Shown here: piece by piece, positions 1 to 10,680 of the stretch
Position numbering within the stretch: position 1 is the first letter of the stretch
Layout: every line of letters starts with the position of its first letter
DNA from: Venturia oleaginea
Taxonomy: Eukaryota > Ascomycota > Dothideomycetes > Venturiales > Venturiaceae
DNA: 64,000 bases
Direction of reading: 5' to 3'
Assembly: GCA_013176395.1 (NCBI GenBank)
Contig: JABMLP010000005.1
Span: forward strand, 248,001 to 312,000
Position numbers and translations under genes: made by a program
The notes under the pieces: generated by a model
Told to the model about the DNA's origin: nothing
Databases searched by the model: none
Seen by the model: only the letters and a program-made list of their open reading frames with translations

Positions 1-1422
1 GAGCCCGTACCTGAATCAGCCCTCATGAATGATACCCAAAACATCCGGATCAAGGTCGAGCCTGGGAAGACCTACATGTTCCGTGTGATCAACATGGCTG
101 CCTTCGCGCCTCAATATCTGTGGTTCGAAAACCACACCATGAGCATTGTCGAGGTCGACGGTGTCTACACCGAGCCCGCTGATGCACAGATGATTTACGT
201 TACACCCGCACAGCGATATAGCTTCTTAATCACCATGAAGAATGACACAAGCACAAACTATGCCATTCAAGGAAGTATGGATAAAGTATGTGAATCATAA
301 TGAGTGTCCATCCCAATTCCTCTAATTTTTACTAGGACCTGTTCGACGCAGTGCCAGACACAACGAATCCCAACGTCACCAGCTGGTTGGTGTACGATGA
401 CAAGAAACCAATGCCCAAACCAGCGCTGATCCGTGCTTTCGAACCACATGACGACTTTGCACTTGTCCCGCTTGATGGCATGAAGATCTTGCCCAAGCCT
501 GATCAGACTGTCACTCTAGACATGGTCATGGACAATCTTGGCGACGGAGCCAACTAGTACGTTTCCCACTGCTCTGCCATGCGTCACAAGACTCACCACT
601 ATTAGTGCTTTCTTTAATGGAATCACCTACGTGCACCCAAAAGTACCCACTCTCTTCACAGCCCTCAGCACTGGCGCAAACGCAACGCAGGCTGAGATTT
701 ATGGCGTGAACTCGCATGCTTTCGTCCTGAAAAAGGATGAGATCGTTGATATTGTGCTCAATAATCTCGACACCGGAAAACATCCCTTCCATCTACACGG
801 ACATAATTTTCAGGTCATCGCTCGCTCTGCCGACAACGAAGGCAACTATGCCAACAATGTCACCTTTCCTGCCGTTCCCATGCGCCGCGACACTGTCCTC
901 GTTCGCCCCAATGGAAATTTTGTCCTCCGCTTCAAGGCTGACAATCCTGGTGTATGGTTCTTCATTGCCATCTTGAATGGTGAATAACACCTTCTCCTTC
1001 TTCGTCATATACTAACACAACACAGGCACATGGCTTCCGGTCTCGCAGTAATAATGGTCGAAGCGCCTCTCGAACTGCAGGCCTCCCTCCAAGTACCGAA
1101 GAACCACTACGACGTCTGTGCCGCGGGAAATACCCCCGTCCTCGGCAACGCAGCCGGCAACACGAAGAACTACCTCGACCTCACCGGTGCAAATGTGTCG
1201 CCTAAGCCTCTTCCGAGCGGATTCACTGCCAAGGGCATTGTAGCCCTGGTCTTCAGTATCTTGGCTGCCTTCATCGGTATGGCTGTGATTGCTTGGTATG
1301 GCGCTGCGCCGATGGGTGAGGCGACGCAGAGGGCGGCTGAAAATATCGTCGCTGAGACGGAGGGGTCGGATGGTGTTTCTAGTGGTGGTGTGATTAGCCA
1401 TGCGCCTGATAAGACTGGATGA
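1..1422 (+). pseudogene. FET3-like: FET3-type multicopper ferroxidase, 3' part, with one-base frame break
   Basis: Multicopper oxidase of high-affinity iron uptake; the family oxidises Fe2+ at the plasma membrane for an FTR1-type permease. The 5' end lies outside the window. Exons by phase: <1-285, 336-556, 606-979, 1026-1422. The copper motif HPFHLHGH is at about 781-804, and a C-terminal membrane helix ([19 protein letters not shown]) with a short cytosolic tail marks it as a Fet3 rather than a laccase. The summed exons are one base short of a whole number of codons. Upstream reads W-F-F to 963, while the end of exon 3 and exon 4 read H-C-H-L-E-W-H only in the next frame (CAT 963-965, TGC 966-968). 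A base is therefore missing at about 961-963, in the type-1 copper motif. This is real inactivation or a sequencing error. No FTR1 gene is adjacent on the right. Confidence 0.88.
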
Positions 1423-3097
1423 GGGTGCGTGGTCTTGATTCTGGCCGGGATTGACGGGTGGGGATCTGATATCATGTCCCGCGGGGTCATCGATCGACAA
1501 GCGGTCTACTTGTATGTATGTATAATGAATCACCAATGAGTGCTCAAATCGTGCGCTCGTCTACTGCACCTCGTATCCGTCTGTAAGAAATAAGTCCGTG
1601 TCGTACTTGGAAAGTTACAACTCAGCCTCGATACCGGAGCTGGATATATGGTGTATATTAACCTCTTTCACGAGAGGCTGTGGCTATCTAAAATGAGGAA
1701 ACCAGTTCTGTGCGAGATGAGCATGACATGGCATGAAAGAGGTAGTGATTGACAGAGTAGATTTATAACACGGAGCGATCCACTCTTCTAACCTTGGATC
1801 CATAGCTGCTATATATATATGATTCTGGGTGTGGGGTCATCGGGTATTTCTTTCTTTCTTTAGTCTTGTTCTTATTCTGTATTGAAGCGGATTCGGCCTT
1901 AGCTGGCTAGCTTTTCTGACTTCCAACTTCCATTACATGTTGAATTTCACCATTGAGTCAAAAGAGGACCTCTATACCACTACCTTGACATAGAGATAAT
2001 ATATACCAATCTGATACTCAACATCACACACGTACGAGGTAGGGTGATGCTGAGCCCGAGGTGGATAGTAGAGTAGGTTTAATGAGATAGATATATCTAA
2101 TTAGTTGGGAAACCTTGAATCCCCGGGGGAAATGTTACACGTTGCGAGATTTACGGGAAGGGTTTGATGTAAGGCGAGGTGAGATGAGGTATTACGATGT
2201 GGAGTATTGTTATTACTGTATTTATTTTCGTTGTCGACGGAGAGGATAAGTTCTCTACCTTTGAGCCTGATTAGGTAGGGGTATGCAGACGTGGAGGTAT
2301 TAAGTAAAGACATAACTTATATACACATATAAGTATCTAACTCTTCCTCTTCTTCCTCTTCTTCCTCACATATATCCCCTCCCCTAAAGTATTTAACAAA
2401 ATAGACTTCTTCTTCTTTCCCCTCTAACTCCAACCTAGTCGACCGTTAACCCAACCCCAACCCTAAGAAACTACCTAGCATTAGTTAAATTATCCCACTA
2501 AAATGTATTTCTCCCACCCTTCTCCATCCAAGAAAGAAGGAAAATTACCCTTCTTATTCCTACGATCCCTAACCTACCTTCCGCGCCTCCTCTATTTTTT
2601 TGCTTGCCCGTGGTGGTTAGCATATGAGGGGTTCTCGGCGGAGGACAGGGAGGGGTATCGCAGTCTACCTATGTGATGAGAGAGGAGAGGAGGGTTATTT
2701 CGAGATATTTATAGATTACGTCTGCGGAGGGAATATGGAGGGTGTTTGTAGAGTTGAAGACTCAATGTCCGGATGATTTTGAGGTATCGCGGGTCTAAGA
2801 TAAGGAGAATATATATATATTGAATGGCTGGCTTGGTTTTGGATCTAGAAGATAGGTTTTACTCGAATGGATTCGCCGTGGTTTGGACTATATCAATATC
2901 ACACCTTGCTGTACACTAAAGTCTGTGGTCGCAAGAAGACTACTATGTATGAAGCCCGTTTCATCATCATCGCAGGGTGAGTCAGGATTAATACTGACAT
3001 GTAACATCTTTTCTTTGTCTACAACACCATGATTCCTACCCCACCCCCCTGTGCTCTTACTACAAATATAGTAAGATTCAAAACTCGCCTTCCCTTC
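1423..3097. other. Intergenic, 1.7 kb, no gene seen
   Basis: No ORF here has recognisable protein features. The stretch is AT-rich with several TA runs and pyrimidine-rich tracts. It separates the 3' ends of the convergent ferroxidase and MOCS1 genes, so it contains no obvious promoter. Confidence 0.6.
2340..2368. repeat. Short CTTCCTCTT-type pyrimidine microsatellite
   Basis: About three copies of a 9-bp pyrimidine unit (tcttcctct) in tandem, in the intergenic region. This is a simple repeat with no evident function. Confidence 0.6.
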
Positions 3098-6000
3098 TCA
3101 CTTATCAATATGGCTATCATCGATCCACTTTCCACTCCTCCCACCCGACTTTTTCACCACCCTCACATCCCCAATACTTGCACCTCGATCAACGGCTTTG
3201 ATCATATCAACAACAGTCAAACAAGCACCCATGACCGCAGTCAAAGCCTCCATCTCCACACCAGTAGGTCCCACGCAATCAACCCTAGCCACAATATGAA
3301 TACCACCATACCCAAGAGGCGTAGAAGGAGTTGTCAGCGAGCGTTCGCCAGATCCCTCCTTCCCGTGTCCCGTGTGATTCTTCAGTTTTTGCTCTTCGGT
3401 CAGCGGCGCAGGGACAACGGCATCAAGGACGGTAATATCCACTTCCACGCCACTGATGGCAATGGGATGACAAAGTGGGATAAGCATGGGACACAGTTTG
3501 GCCGCCTGGATTCCAGCTATCCGAGCGACACCCAGCACATCGCCTTTCTTGAGCGCAGCTGAGTGGACAAGACCTAATGTCTCCGGGTTGGAGAAGGAGA
3601 CTGTACCGATGGCGATGGCGAGACGGTGGGTCGATGTTTTAGGTGTGATGTTGACCATGTGTGCTGTTCCAGATGATGTGAGGTGAGTAAGATGACCATG
3701 AGATTGTCGTTCGTGTGATGTCTCGGCTTTCATTTCCTTGTTCGAACCCGGGGTTGCGGGCTCATCAGGAACGACCGTCTGACGGAGCGGTACCCACTTG
3801 CTTTCCGTGGGTTTGAATTTTGCAGTCGTGACTGTAAATTTTGCATCCCTCTGCTCTTTGGTATACGCCAGCGTTGCCTCCCTCGTCTCGCTGACGTTTC
3901 TGGCCTCGTCGGCATAGTTCTTGCCCAGAAGTAGGTTGCGAAGACGAACAATTGCCATCTCCCGCTCATCCTCTAAAGAGCCCGGCGTATCAGTCGTAGC
4001 GGTTGAAGGAGCGGTGGGCGAGGATGTGACTTCAATCGTGTCAGAGTTGTCTTGAGGCGGTGCCATGGTCTCTGCAATCTCCTCGACTCGATGCTCAGAA
4101 AAGGGAGGGCCTGATCCAAGGGCATTCTCTTCGTCAATCAACGCGACCGATCGAAACTGATCATATCTCGTCAGACGAGTAACTTGCAGCGCGCGTAGCT
4201 TGTCCATCACCTGTATACCGTCATGATTGCGGCGCAATGCCTCAATTTCGAGCACAAAGTCTGTGGCTCGTGCTTCTTGTTGAAGGCGGCTTAATTTGAC
4301 TTTGGATTGACTTTGAAATAGCTGCATTAGGACGGCTGATCGTTGTCGGTCATCCTGGAATGTCTCCATAGCCACATGATCGACCTCGGGATACTCGCCA
4401 GGTCCAAAGGCGGTCCTCAGTTGGAGCTTGGTTGCAAGTTTCCATTTTGCCATTTCAGATCTCGCCGCCCTGGGAGTTGTGACGTCGTAGATCTTGTTCC
4501 ATGCGTTCTCTTCTCCTGTCATGTCGGAAAGTCTCCAGAACAATATTCTCCGCTGCTTCGCATCGCAAAGCATGTCGTAGGTCAGCTGATCTATAATAGA
4601 ATAATCACGCCCGAAGCCCCATCTTTCTCGCATCGCATCTTTGAAGCTTTTCCTCCACCTCATGACTGAGGCTTCTCGGAAACGAGCAGCAAAGTCGTGT
4701 TCATTGGCAACTCCACGATGAAGCTTAAGCATGTCGAGGAGAGTTCGCATCAAGGAAGTGCGCGACTCTCCTCGCCGAAGTGTATCTGAGACCAGTTCAG
4801 ATGTGACGCGTGGAATGTCCGAAAGAGGAAGCATTTGGTAGACCGTTAGCAGTGAAGCTACTTCATCTTTCCACCGCTGGGCTTCCGATTCACTCAGCTT
4901 CGAGCCTTCCTCCGTCACATTGGCGACGGATTTTATCTCTCGGCGTTTAGCAAGCTGATATACTCGAGCGAAGGCAACATTTCTTCGTGACTTGTCAGAC
5001 ACATCCTCGAACCGAAGCTGATCCAACTCATGATATGGTCCGGGACCGAATGCAAAGGTCAACTCTCGCTTAAAGCGTCGTTTGAACGCCTGCAACGTGT
5101 ACATACGCTGACGCTCCGTCTCGGTTGACACGTCTCCAGTCGCATGTCCGGGATAGACATTCGCGAGGGTGTGTAAAGGAGACTCCGTCCTTTGGCATGT
5201 CCTCCGTTCCTCGATGGCATAGACCTCATGAGACCACTTTGATATTTCCAATTCGACCAGACGCATCGCCAACTCAATATGGACTAAAGTGTGTAATCTC
5301 TGGCGTTCGCGTGCCATGGCGAGCGTACCCTTGACACCATCCACACCTGGTAACTTGGCGTCTGCTCGGACTCGGTTTCGAGGATGGAAATGCACGTGAG
5401 CAGCACGACGATCGGGCAGGTTCGTGGCTGCATCGAAAGGGGCCAGACCGATTGCTGCTCTCCAGGATGGTATGTCGTGTTTCAGCATCCTGTCAAGGTC
5501 ACGCTCCATGAGCCACACCTTGCGCTTCAACCACTTGCGACTTTTTGGTGGCGCTGTGGCGTGTACCCTGACCTTGAGACCAAGGCGTATATGCACTGTT
5601 CCCGTCTCGAGCGGCATGCCAGTGCACCTCTGATGAATGGCACCAATTTCGCGTCTCCAATCCGGGATCTTGTAATTCAGGGTTGACTTTACCGTCTTCT
5701 CTATCGCCATAATTGCTTGCAAACTCTTCAACGCAGCAGGTTGCCTTCTTTCCGCCTCTTGCAGTGCCGCCCGCTCCGCTCGTCCACGTGCTGACGAAAT
5801 CATGTAAGCTCTTTTCGCTGCTGTCTTGGCCGCTTGCACTGCTTGTTCGAGCTGCCTGGTGCCGACATCGATGTATTGGACTCTTGCGAAAACATTACTG
5901 CATCTTGACAGGTAAGTTTCCAGTGCATGCTTGCCATTCTTGCGTTCCTCGAATCGTTCCGCAATTGCCTGAGCAATGGTATACAACTCTCGACGCCAAC

Positions 6001-7189
6001 GGACCAGAGAGGGCTCAAATTCGTCCCGTAGACGGTGACTTCCTCGATACACTCCTCGCCTCGCCCTTTCAACGCGTTCTTTCGCAGCACGGTTTAGTAA
6101 CATCTTCGATATATGAAAGGGGTCTTCGTATTCACGTGCATCACTTTTGTCCTCGCTGAGGATGAGCTTCGACCGCTGGGGACTTAGTGCGTCCACTTTC
6201 GGAGCTGTAACTGCATTGTTCCTTTCCACTTCACTCGATAGGAAAGCCATAGCCGGATCCTTCCCCGTTCGATCAATGAGGTCTCTCCGCCGCTGGACCA
6301 TCTCCGCCACGGTTTCTTGTACTTGTGATCTTGTCACTGGTTTTAAGAAGCTCTTGGCCTGGAGGCCAAGCAGTTCTTGGTGTGTTAGCCCCTTGCATAT
6401 GCGCCAAATCTCTCTCCTCCCAAGAGGAAGAACATAACGCACAACTGTACCAAAGACCGTGTTGACCCTATTTTGTAGGTGATGCACTTGCCATTCCCAT
6501 GCTTTCAAAGATCGAGGACGGTTTTTTGGAGACTCAAACCCTTTCGAATATAGTGCGCCCCAATAATCAGGCTCGGATGTTTGGGCAAGATCGTTCGAGC
6601 TCCGCTTCGCTCGCCAGCTTGGAGACTTGTTATATCTGGATGTCGCGAGGGCTTGCGGTCGCGGAATAGATCGTGACATTCGTGTCCTGGATGTGCGAAT
6701 GTCTGCTGGCCGGAATGAGTGTTCCCCGTCAACAGCACCGCCATGTTTTGTATCGTGCTCCATCGACCTTTTGAACTGAGGTGTACCTCCTGTAGATTCG
6801 TGAATGCGTGGTGAGCCGACGGAAAGGTCATACTTTGGTTTTGAAGCATCTCGATGTTTTGTGTGACCTTCAAGCTGCCAGCTGGTTCCAGGCGCGTCAA
6901 ATCGTGATATAAGCAGCTTTGTACGTGGTAAAAGCTGAGGATTCGAGAGGCTAGTAAGTTTCCCCCATTTATCGTCCGAGGAGCCGGGTGGGTGGAACAA
7001 CGCCCGAGAGACCCTCTCCCGCATCTCTGGTTTGCACCAGGAGACGGTTGTTGAGAAAGTACATACTCCGACAGAGGAGGCAGGTCTTGAGATGTGTGCA
7101 TGCAAAACGTGCCTTGGTATCAGTCGCAACAGAGGCGATGTAATGGTTGGGTAAGGGAGCCGCTGCTGGGGCTGTGACAACGACGGCAT
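3098..7189 (-). CDS. MOCS1B: MOCS1B: repeat-rich mitochondrial-type protein fused to MoaC domain
   Basis: A single open frame of 1363 codons. Residues about 1165-1363 are a MoaC domain (cyclic pyranopterin monophosphate synthase accessory enzyme): HMVNIT, LCHPI, GVEMEAL, MIKAVD and KSGG are all present, with a roughly 30-residue insert before GYGGIHIVARV. Residues 1-55 are basic, Ser/Thr-rich and look like a mitochondrial presequence. Residues about 390-1020 are basic and helical, with a recurring Trp motif (WRREL, WRREI, WRAAI, WSHEV, WKDEV, WRKSF, WKLAT at about 398, 511, 576, 652, 773, 845, 916) and three diverged AFGPG/WGFG-type repeats. I recognise no family for that part. The frame stays open upstream of the ATG at 7189 to a splice acceptor at 7242, so it can also be the 3' exon of the MoaA gene. 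Confidence 0.88.
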   Translation of the reverse strand: MPSLSQPQQRLPYPTITSPLLRLIPRHVLHAHISRPASSVGVCTFSTTVSWCKPEMRERVSRALFHPPGSSDDKWGKLTSLSNPQLLPRTKLLISRFDAPGTSWQLEGHTKHRDASKPKYDLSVGSPRIHESTGGTPQFKRSMEHDTKHGGAVDGEHSFRPADIRTSRTRMSRSIPRPQALATSRYNKSPSWRAKRSSNDLAQTSEPDYWGALYSKGFESPKNRPRSLKAWEWQVHHLQNRVNTVFGTVVRYVLPLGRREIWRICKGLTHQELLGLQAKSFLKPVTRSQVQETVAEMVQRRRDLIDRTGKDPAMAFLSSEVERNNAVTAPKVDALSPQRSKLILSEDKSDAREYEDPFHISKMLLNRAAKERVERARRGVYRGSHRLRDEFEPSLVRWRRELYTIAQAIAERFEERKNGKHALETYLSRCSNVFARVQYIDVGTRQLEQAVQAAKTAAKRAYMISSARGRAERAALQEAERRQPAALKSLQAIMAIEKTVKSTLNYKIPDWRREIGAIHQRCTGMPLETGTVHIRLGLKVRVHATAPPKSRKWLKRKVWLMERDLDRMLKHDIPSWRAAIGLAPFDAATNLPDRRAAHVHFHPRNRVRADAKLPGVDGVKGTLAMARERQRLHTLVHIELAMRLVELEISKWSHEVYAIEERRTCQRTESPLHTLANVYPGHATGDVSTETERQRMYTLQAFKRRFKRELTFAFGPGPYHELDQLRFEDVSDKSRRNVAFARVYQLAKRREIKSVANVTEEGSKLSESEAQRWKDEVASLLTVYQMLPLSDIPRVTSELVSDTLRRGESRTSLMRTLLDMLKLHRGVANEHDFAARFREASVMRWRKSFKDAMRERWGFGRDYSIIDQLTYDMLCDAKQRRILFWRLSDMTGEENAWNKIYDVTTPRAARSEMAKWKLATKLQLRTAFGPGEYPEVDHVAMETFQDDRQRSAVLMQLFQSQSKVKLSRLQQEARATDFVLEIEALRRNHDGIQVMDKLRALQVTRLTRYDQFRSVALIDEENALGSGPPFSEHRVEEIAETMAPPQDNSDTIEVTSSPTAPSTATTDTPGSLEDEREMAIVRLRNLLLGKNYADEARNVSETREATLAYTKEQRDAKFTVTTAKFKPTESKWVPLRQTVVPDEPATPGSNKEMKAETSHERQSHGHLTHLTSSGTAHMVNITPKTSTHRLAIAIGTVSFSNPETLGLVHSAALKKGDVLGVARIAGIQAAKLCPMLIPLCHPIAISGVEVDITVLDAVVPAPLTEEQKLKNHTGHGKEGSGERSLTTPSTPLGYGGIHIVARVDCVGPTGVEMEALTAVMGACLTVVDMIKAVDRGASIGDVRVVKKSGGRSGKWIDDSHIDK

Positions 7190-7241
7190 ATTGATCGAGG
7201 TTCCACTGGGTGGTTCATCTACGAGATGGTCAGTTTTCTGA

Positions 7242-7466
7242 CTAAAATATCACTCTTTCGATTTCAGAGGGCCTGAGAGCCGATCATGGCGAGAAACAAC
7301 ATGGATGTTCATTCTTGCTAGAGACACGCGATGGTATAGAACGCCGCCCGTATGCACAAGCCTGACCAAATCGTACAGTCATATCCATTATCTAAATCCA
7401 AGATATCGTGCCGTGTGCGCATTTCCAAGTGAAGCGAAAAGATTTGAAGAAAAGTGCGAGGCCTAC
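7242..7466 (-). promoter_or_regulatory. Candidate alternatively spliced intron between MOCS1A and MOCS1B
   Basis: Donor GTAGGC (7466-7461) interrupts the GGG TAG codons of MOCS1A. Acceptor ATTTTAG ends at 7242. Retention leaves MOCS1A ending in Gly-Gly-stop; removal (225 bp) gives GG|T then CAG AAA ACT and continues in frame to the ATG at 7189. The phase match is exact, but use of the intron is inferred. Confidence 0.65.
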
Positions 7467-8865
7467 CCACCAATGAGGATCATAGGTCTGTTCTCCATAT
7501 TTTCCAGTTCGCCCATGCCGGCGTGCTTCTCTTTCTTTTTTTTGACGGCAGTGCCGATGAGGTTAAGAAGTGATTGCTCACGCTCGCCCCACCCCAAAGG
7601 AGTATCTTCAGGTAGTAGGCCTTGGTGCCTATCAAGTTCAAGTTGTCTGATAGCTTCGAAAGCTTCTTGATCGATAGGCTTGCCATCGTTGCCCTCACGG
7701 AGCATATCTCGCAATGACACTTCAGCATTGCCATGCAGACAGACTTTGAGATTGCCGTCACCTGTGATACGGAGTCGATTACAGCTGCCACAGAAGTGTT
7801 CTGTCATGCTCGTAATGAATCCGATGCGTCCTACAAAGCCGGGGACTTTGAAAGTTTTGCTGGTATCGTTTTTATGACCCTGGACTCGATGAACGCCCGC
7901 ATACTTTGTCCGTATAATGTCGAGCATTTCCTGGTACGATAGCATCTTTCCCTTTGACCATTTGTTGCCACCGAAGGGCATGTACTCAATGAAACGCACC
8001 TCGATGTCCTTCTCCATGCCCATTTCCACAAATGGGAGAATCTCACGCTCATTGACACCACGTATGACTACACAATTGATTTTGAGCTTGATGCCAGCTC
8101 CCATCTTGTTCATGTCCAGGATCCGGTCGATTCCTTGCATGACGACGTCGAAGCCCTTTCTTCGCGTCATGATCTGGAACTGAAAAGGGTCCAGCGTATC
8201 CAAGCTCATGTTCACGCCGGTCAATCCCGCCTCTACCATGGCGTCCAGTTTCCGGTGTAGAAGTAGGCCATTTGTGGTGAGGGCTATCTCTCGCAGACCT
8301 TTGGATCGAAGAGAGCCAATCTGCTGCATCAAGGGTATGATGTCCTTACGCACGGTTGGCTCGCCACCGGTAAGGCGTATTTTGGTTACGCCCTGGGAAA
8401 CGAAGAGGGAGGAGAGGTAAAAGATTTCGGGGGTGGTGAGGAGATGGACTGGTGGCGATAAGGGTACTCCTTCTACGAGCGCAAAGGATTAGCCTAGGAT
8501 CCATTCTCTGCTCGTAGTGCTGGGCACGTACCTGCTGGCATGCAGTATACACATCGCAGATTGCATCTTTCGGTAATGCTGATGCGCAGATAGTCATGCT
8601 GTCTGTTGAAGTTATCCGTGAGGAATTCCGAGAATGGTTTTGCTTTCTGCACAGCTTCGAGCCGGCTCACTCTCGACTCTGGTGAGATGTGAAAGGGAGG
8701 TACACGCTGTGCTAGAGGCTGCTTCTCTACAGCAGGCGTATGCACCGTGGCTGCCGTCGAAAGACTCCTAGGCGCATGTTTTTGGCATTGGCTTCGCAGA
8801 GAGTGCTGACGTTGAGTTAGGCGTGCGACGCGAGGCATTCCCTTGGCGAAGGTCGTTTCTGCCAT
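7463..8865 (-). CDS. MOCS1A: MOCS1A: radical-SAM GTP 3',8-cyclase (MoaA)
   Basis: Catalyses the first step of molybdenum-cofactor synthesis, GTP to 3',8-cyclo-GTP, in mitochondria. Exons 8532-8865 and 7463-8472; the 59-bp intron has GTACGT and TAG ends and its phase restores CMPAEGVPL. The sequence shows an N-terminal presequence (MAETTFAKG..., Arg/Ser rich), the radical-SAM cluster [19 protein letters not shown], and the C-terminal cluster [18 protein letters not shown]. The unspliced product is 447 aa, a normal MOCS1A length, and ends [12 protein letters not shown]; the terminal double glycine is functionally important in MOCS1A. The TAG stop overlaps a GTAGGC splice donor at 7466. Removing 7242-7466 joins the gene in frame to the MoaC ORF, giving about 1827 aa. 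Confidence 0.93.
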
Positions 8866-9254
8866 TGCATTGCCTGAGGGAGGGTGATGGCAGAACTCAT
8901 GTTATCTGTCTGGACATAGCGATGGCGATGGCGATGGCAATGGGCGATGCATAAAGCTTATGCAAGCAGTATTATCTCGAAGTGGCCATCTCCGGTGGGG
9001 TGCGGTGCGGTGCGGTGCGAATAGTGTGATAAACGACAGACCTACCCCTAACTTAGTTTTCAGCCATGACTAATCAATGCCGTACTATTTAATCATCATC
9101 CTTGATCATGAACATTCCTATACACATCACATTACTTATCGACTCAGGCGTGGACATACTCCTAAAGAGAAAAGTACAAGGTACATAGAATAGGGACTAC
9201 ACTACTGGTTGCTGATCAGGCTCCCTAACAACACCCTCAACAATATCCCACCAT
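8866..9254. other. Intergenic, 389 bp, MOCS1A upstream region
   Basis: Upstream region of MOCS1A and downstream region of the YDG/SRA gene. It contains short simple repeats: GGCGAT units near 8918-8938 and four TGCGG units at 9001-9019. No gene seen. Confidence 0.6.
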
Positions 9255-10680
9255 TCAAAAGTCCCGACGTCGTGGTGGATTCCATTGCACCTCCTGGAAC
9301 CGTGGAGCGTCTTCTGTGGAACCGTCATAGGTACGCGTCCTGGTCGCAAAGTCCATCACCTCCCGCCGATGCAAAGAGGGCGTGCGACTGACCTTCTCCT
9401 CTCCAAGAAGATAATCCGCTTCCTTGGCCTTGGCTGAAGGCCGACGAAACTGGTCTTGAAAGTCTCGTTCGTTGAGGTTCATCTCGCTGGTTGCTCGATA
9501 GTTCAACGATCCAATGCCTAGAGTTCCATAATTCTCCGCATTGCGTTGTTCTCGGCAGCATTGCTTATAAGCCTTGTAGTCGTCGACTTCTTCGGCAAGA
9601 GGATGTCGAAGGACCTCGTTGGAGTTGGCGTCGTCGTACCGTTCAAAATGGACATCAAACATCACATCGACCCCCTCATTCTCCTCAGCTTTGACTGGCC
9701 GAATCGTCCAGCCTAGGACCTTGAAGCTATAGAATTCACCTGTCAATTACCAAATCGGCCTGTACCAGCAAGAGAAACACATACAGTCCATCATAGCGTA
9801 TGCCTGCTCGAGATGACCATAGCGATGACAACGTATTGTTGCGTAAGATCCTGAGCGGGAAACGAGATCGAAAATCAGCGGATGTCAGTCGATAGCGGCC
9901 GCTGTCACCTGTCCGGCATCTGTAGGTGAACTTGTCCGGAGAAAGGCTGTTTTCTTCGTCATCATCCTTCAAAACCACGGCATACGCTCCACGATCGTTG
10001 AAACAGATGCCACCGTCCGTACATTTGTCGTCGATGATGCCATCTCGGAAAGCAAACAGACCATTGATCCACCACCTGCAGGAAAAAACCAGTCAGCAGG
10101 CTGAGTGCGACAGCAGAGAACTCTGTCCCTTTCGCTTACTGTCCTGGCTTGAAACCAAGGCTGCTGTGAAAGTAGGCGCGGGTATTATCCGTGAGAGTTG
10201 GATCTTCCTCGGAAAAGCAACGCAGTAACGCCTATCAGGAAAGGTCAGCTACCATACAAGAGGAGGGTCAAAACGCCAACTCACATCTCTAGTCAAGTGC
10301 CTAGGCTCACTAATGCCATGGAGACGCCCCCCCACTTCGTATAAAGGAGTCCGAACTGTCTTCAATGGCCCGTAGTAGCTCTCAAGGCTCATGAGGACGC
10401 GGTCGGCCTCATCAGCAAGCTTCTTCGGCCATCTGGTAGCCTTGCCGCAGACGTCAGATACTGCAAGGTGAATCCTAGAGAACTTCATTGTGGCTAGAGA
10501 GATTTGATGGCGTTGTAGATCCATGAACATGTTGTGGAGTGTGAGTACATCATCAGGATGCAGTTCATTCGGTCCCTCGCGCGCCATGAGGGGGTCCAGT
10601 GTATCGCGGATCCATGCAGACATTTTGCGTAGGTTGACTACGTGTAGGCTTTCGGGGTAGTCAGTTTCGCGCCAGGACAT
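9255..10680 (-). CDS. YDG/SRA-domain protein
   Basis: Exons 10285-10680, 10140-10231, 9785-10075 and 9255-9726, with GTGAGT, GTAAGC and GTATGT donors. The phases sum to 417 codons (416 aa). Start ATG at 10680; the frame extends upstream only through non-ATG codons. Residues about 130-270 fit the SAD/SRA (YDG) fold: GAYAVVL, DKFTY, GRYRLTSADFRSRFPLRILRN, then SSRAGIRYDGLFKVLGW across the third intron. SRA domains bind modified cytosine by base flipping in UHRF1-like and bacterial restriction proteins; fungal stand-alone versions are mostly uncharacterised. No RING, PHD, SET or nuclease motif is visible, and the C-terminal 130 residues are charged and low in complexity. The N-terminal 130 residues are helical and unrecognised. 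A nuclear DNA or chromatin role is inference. Confidence 0.85.

Noticed and set aside
3029..3562. 177-codon plus-strand ORF
   Set aside because: Antisense shadow of the MoaC domain; its translation is composition-biased (His, Ser, Thr) with no domain.
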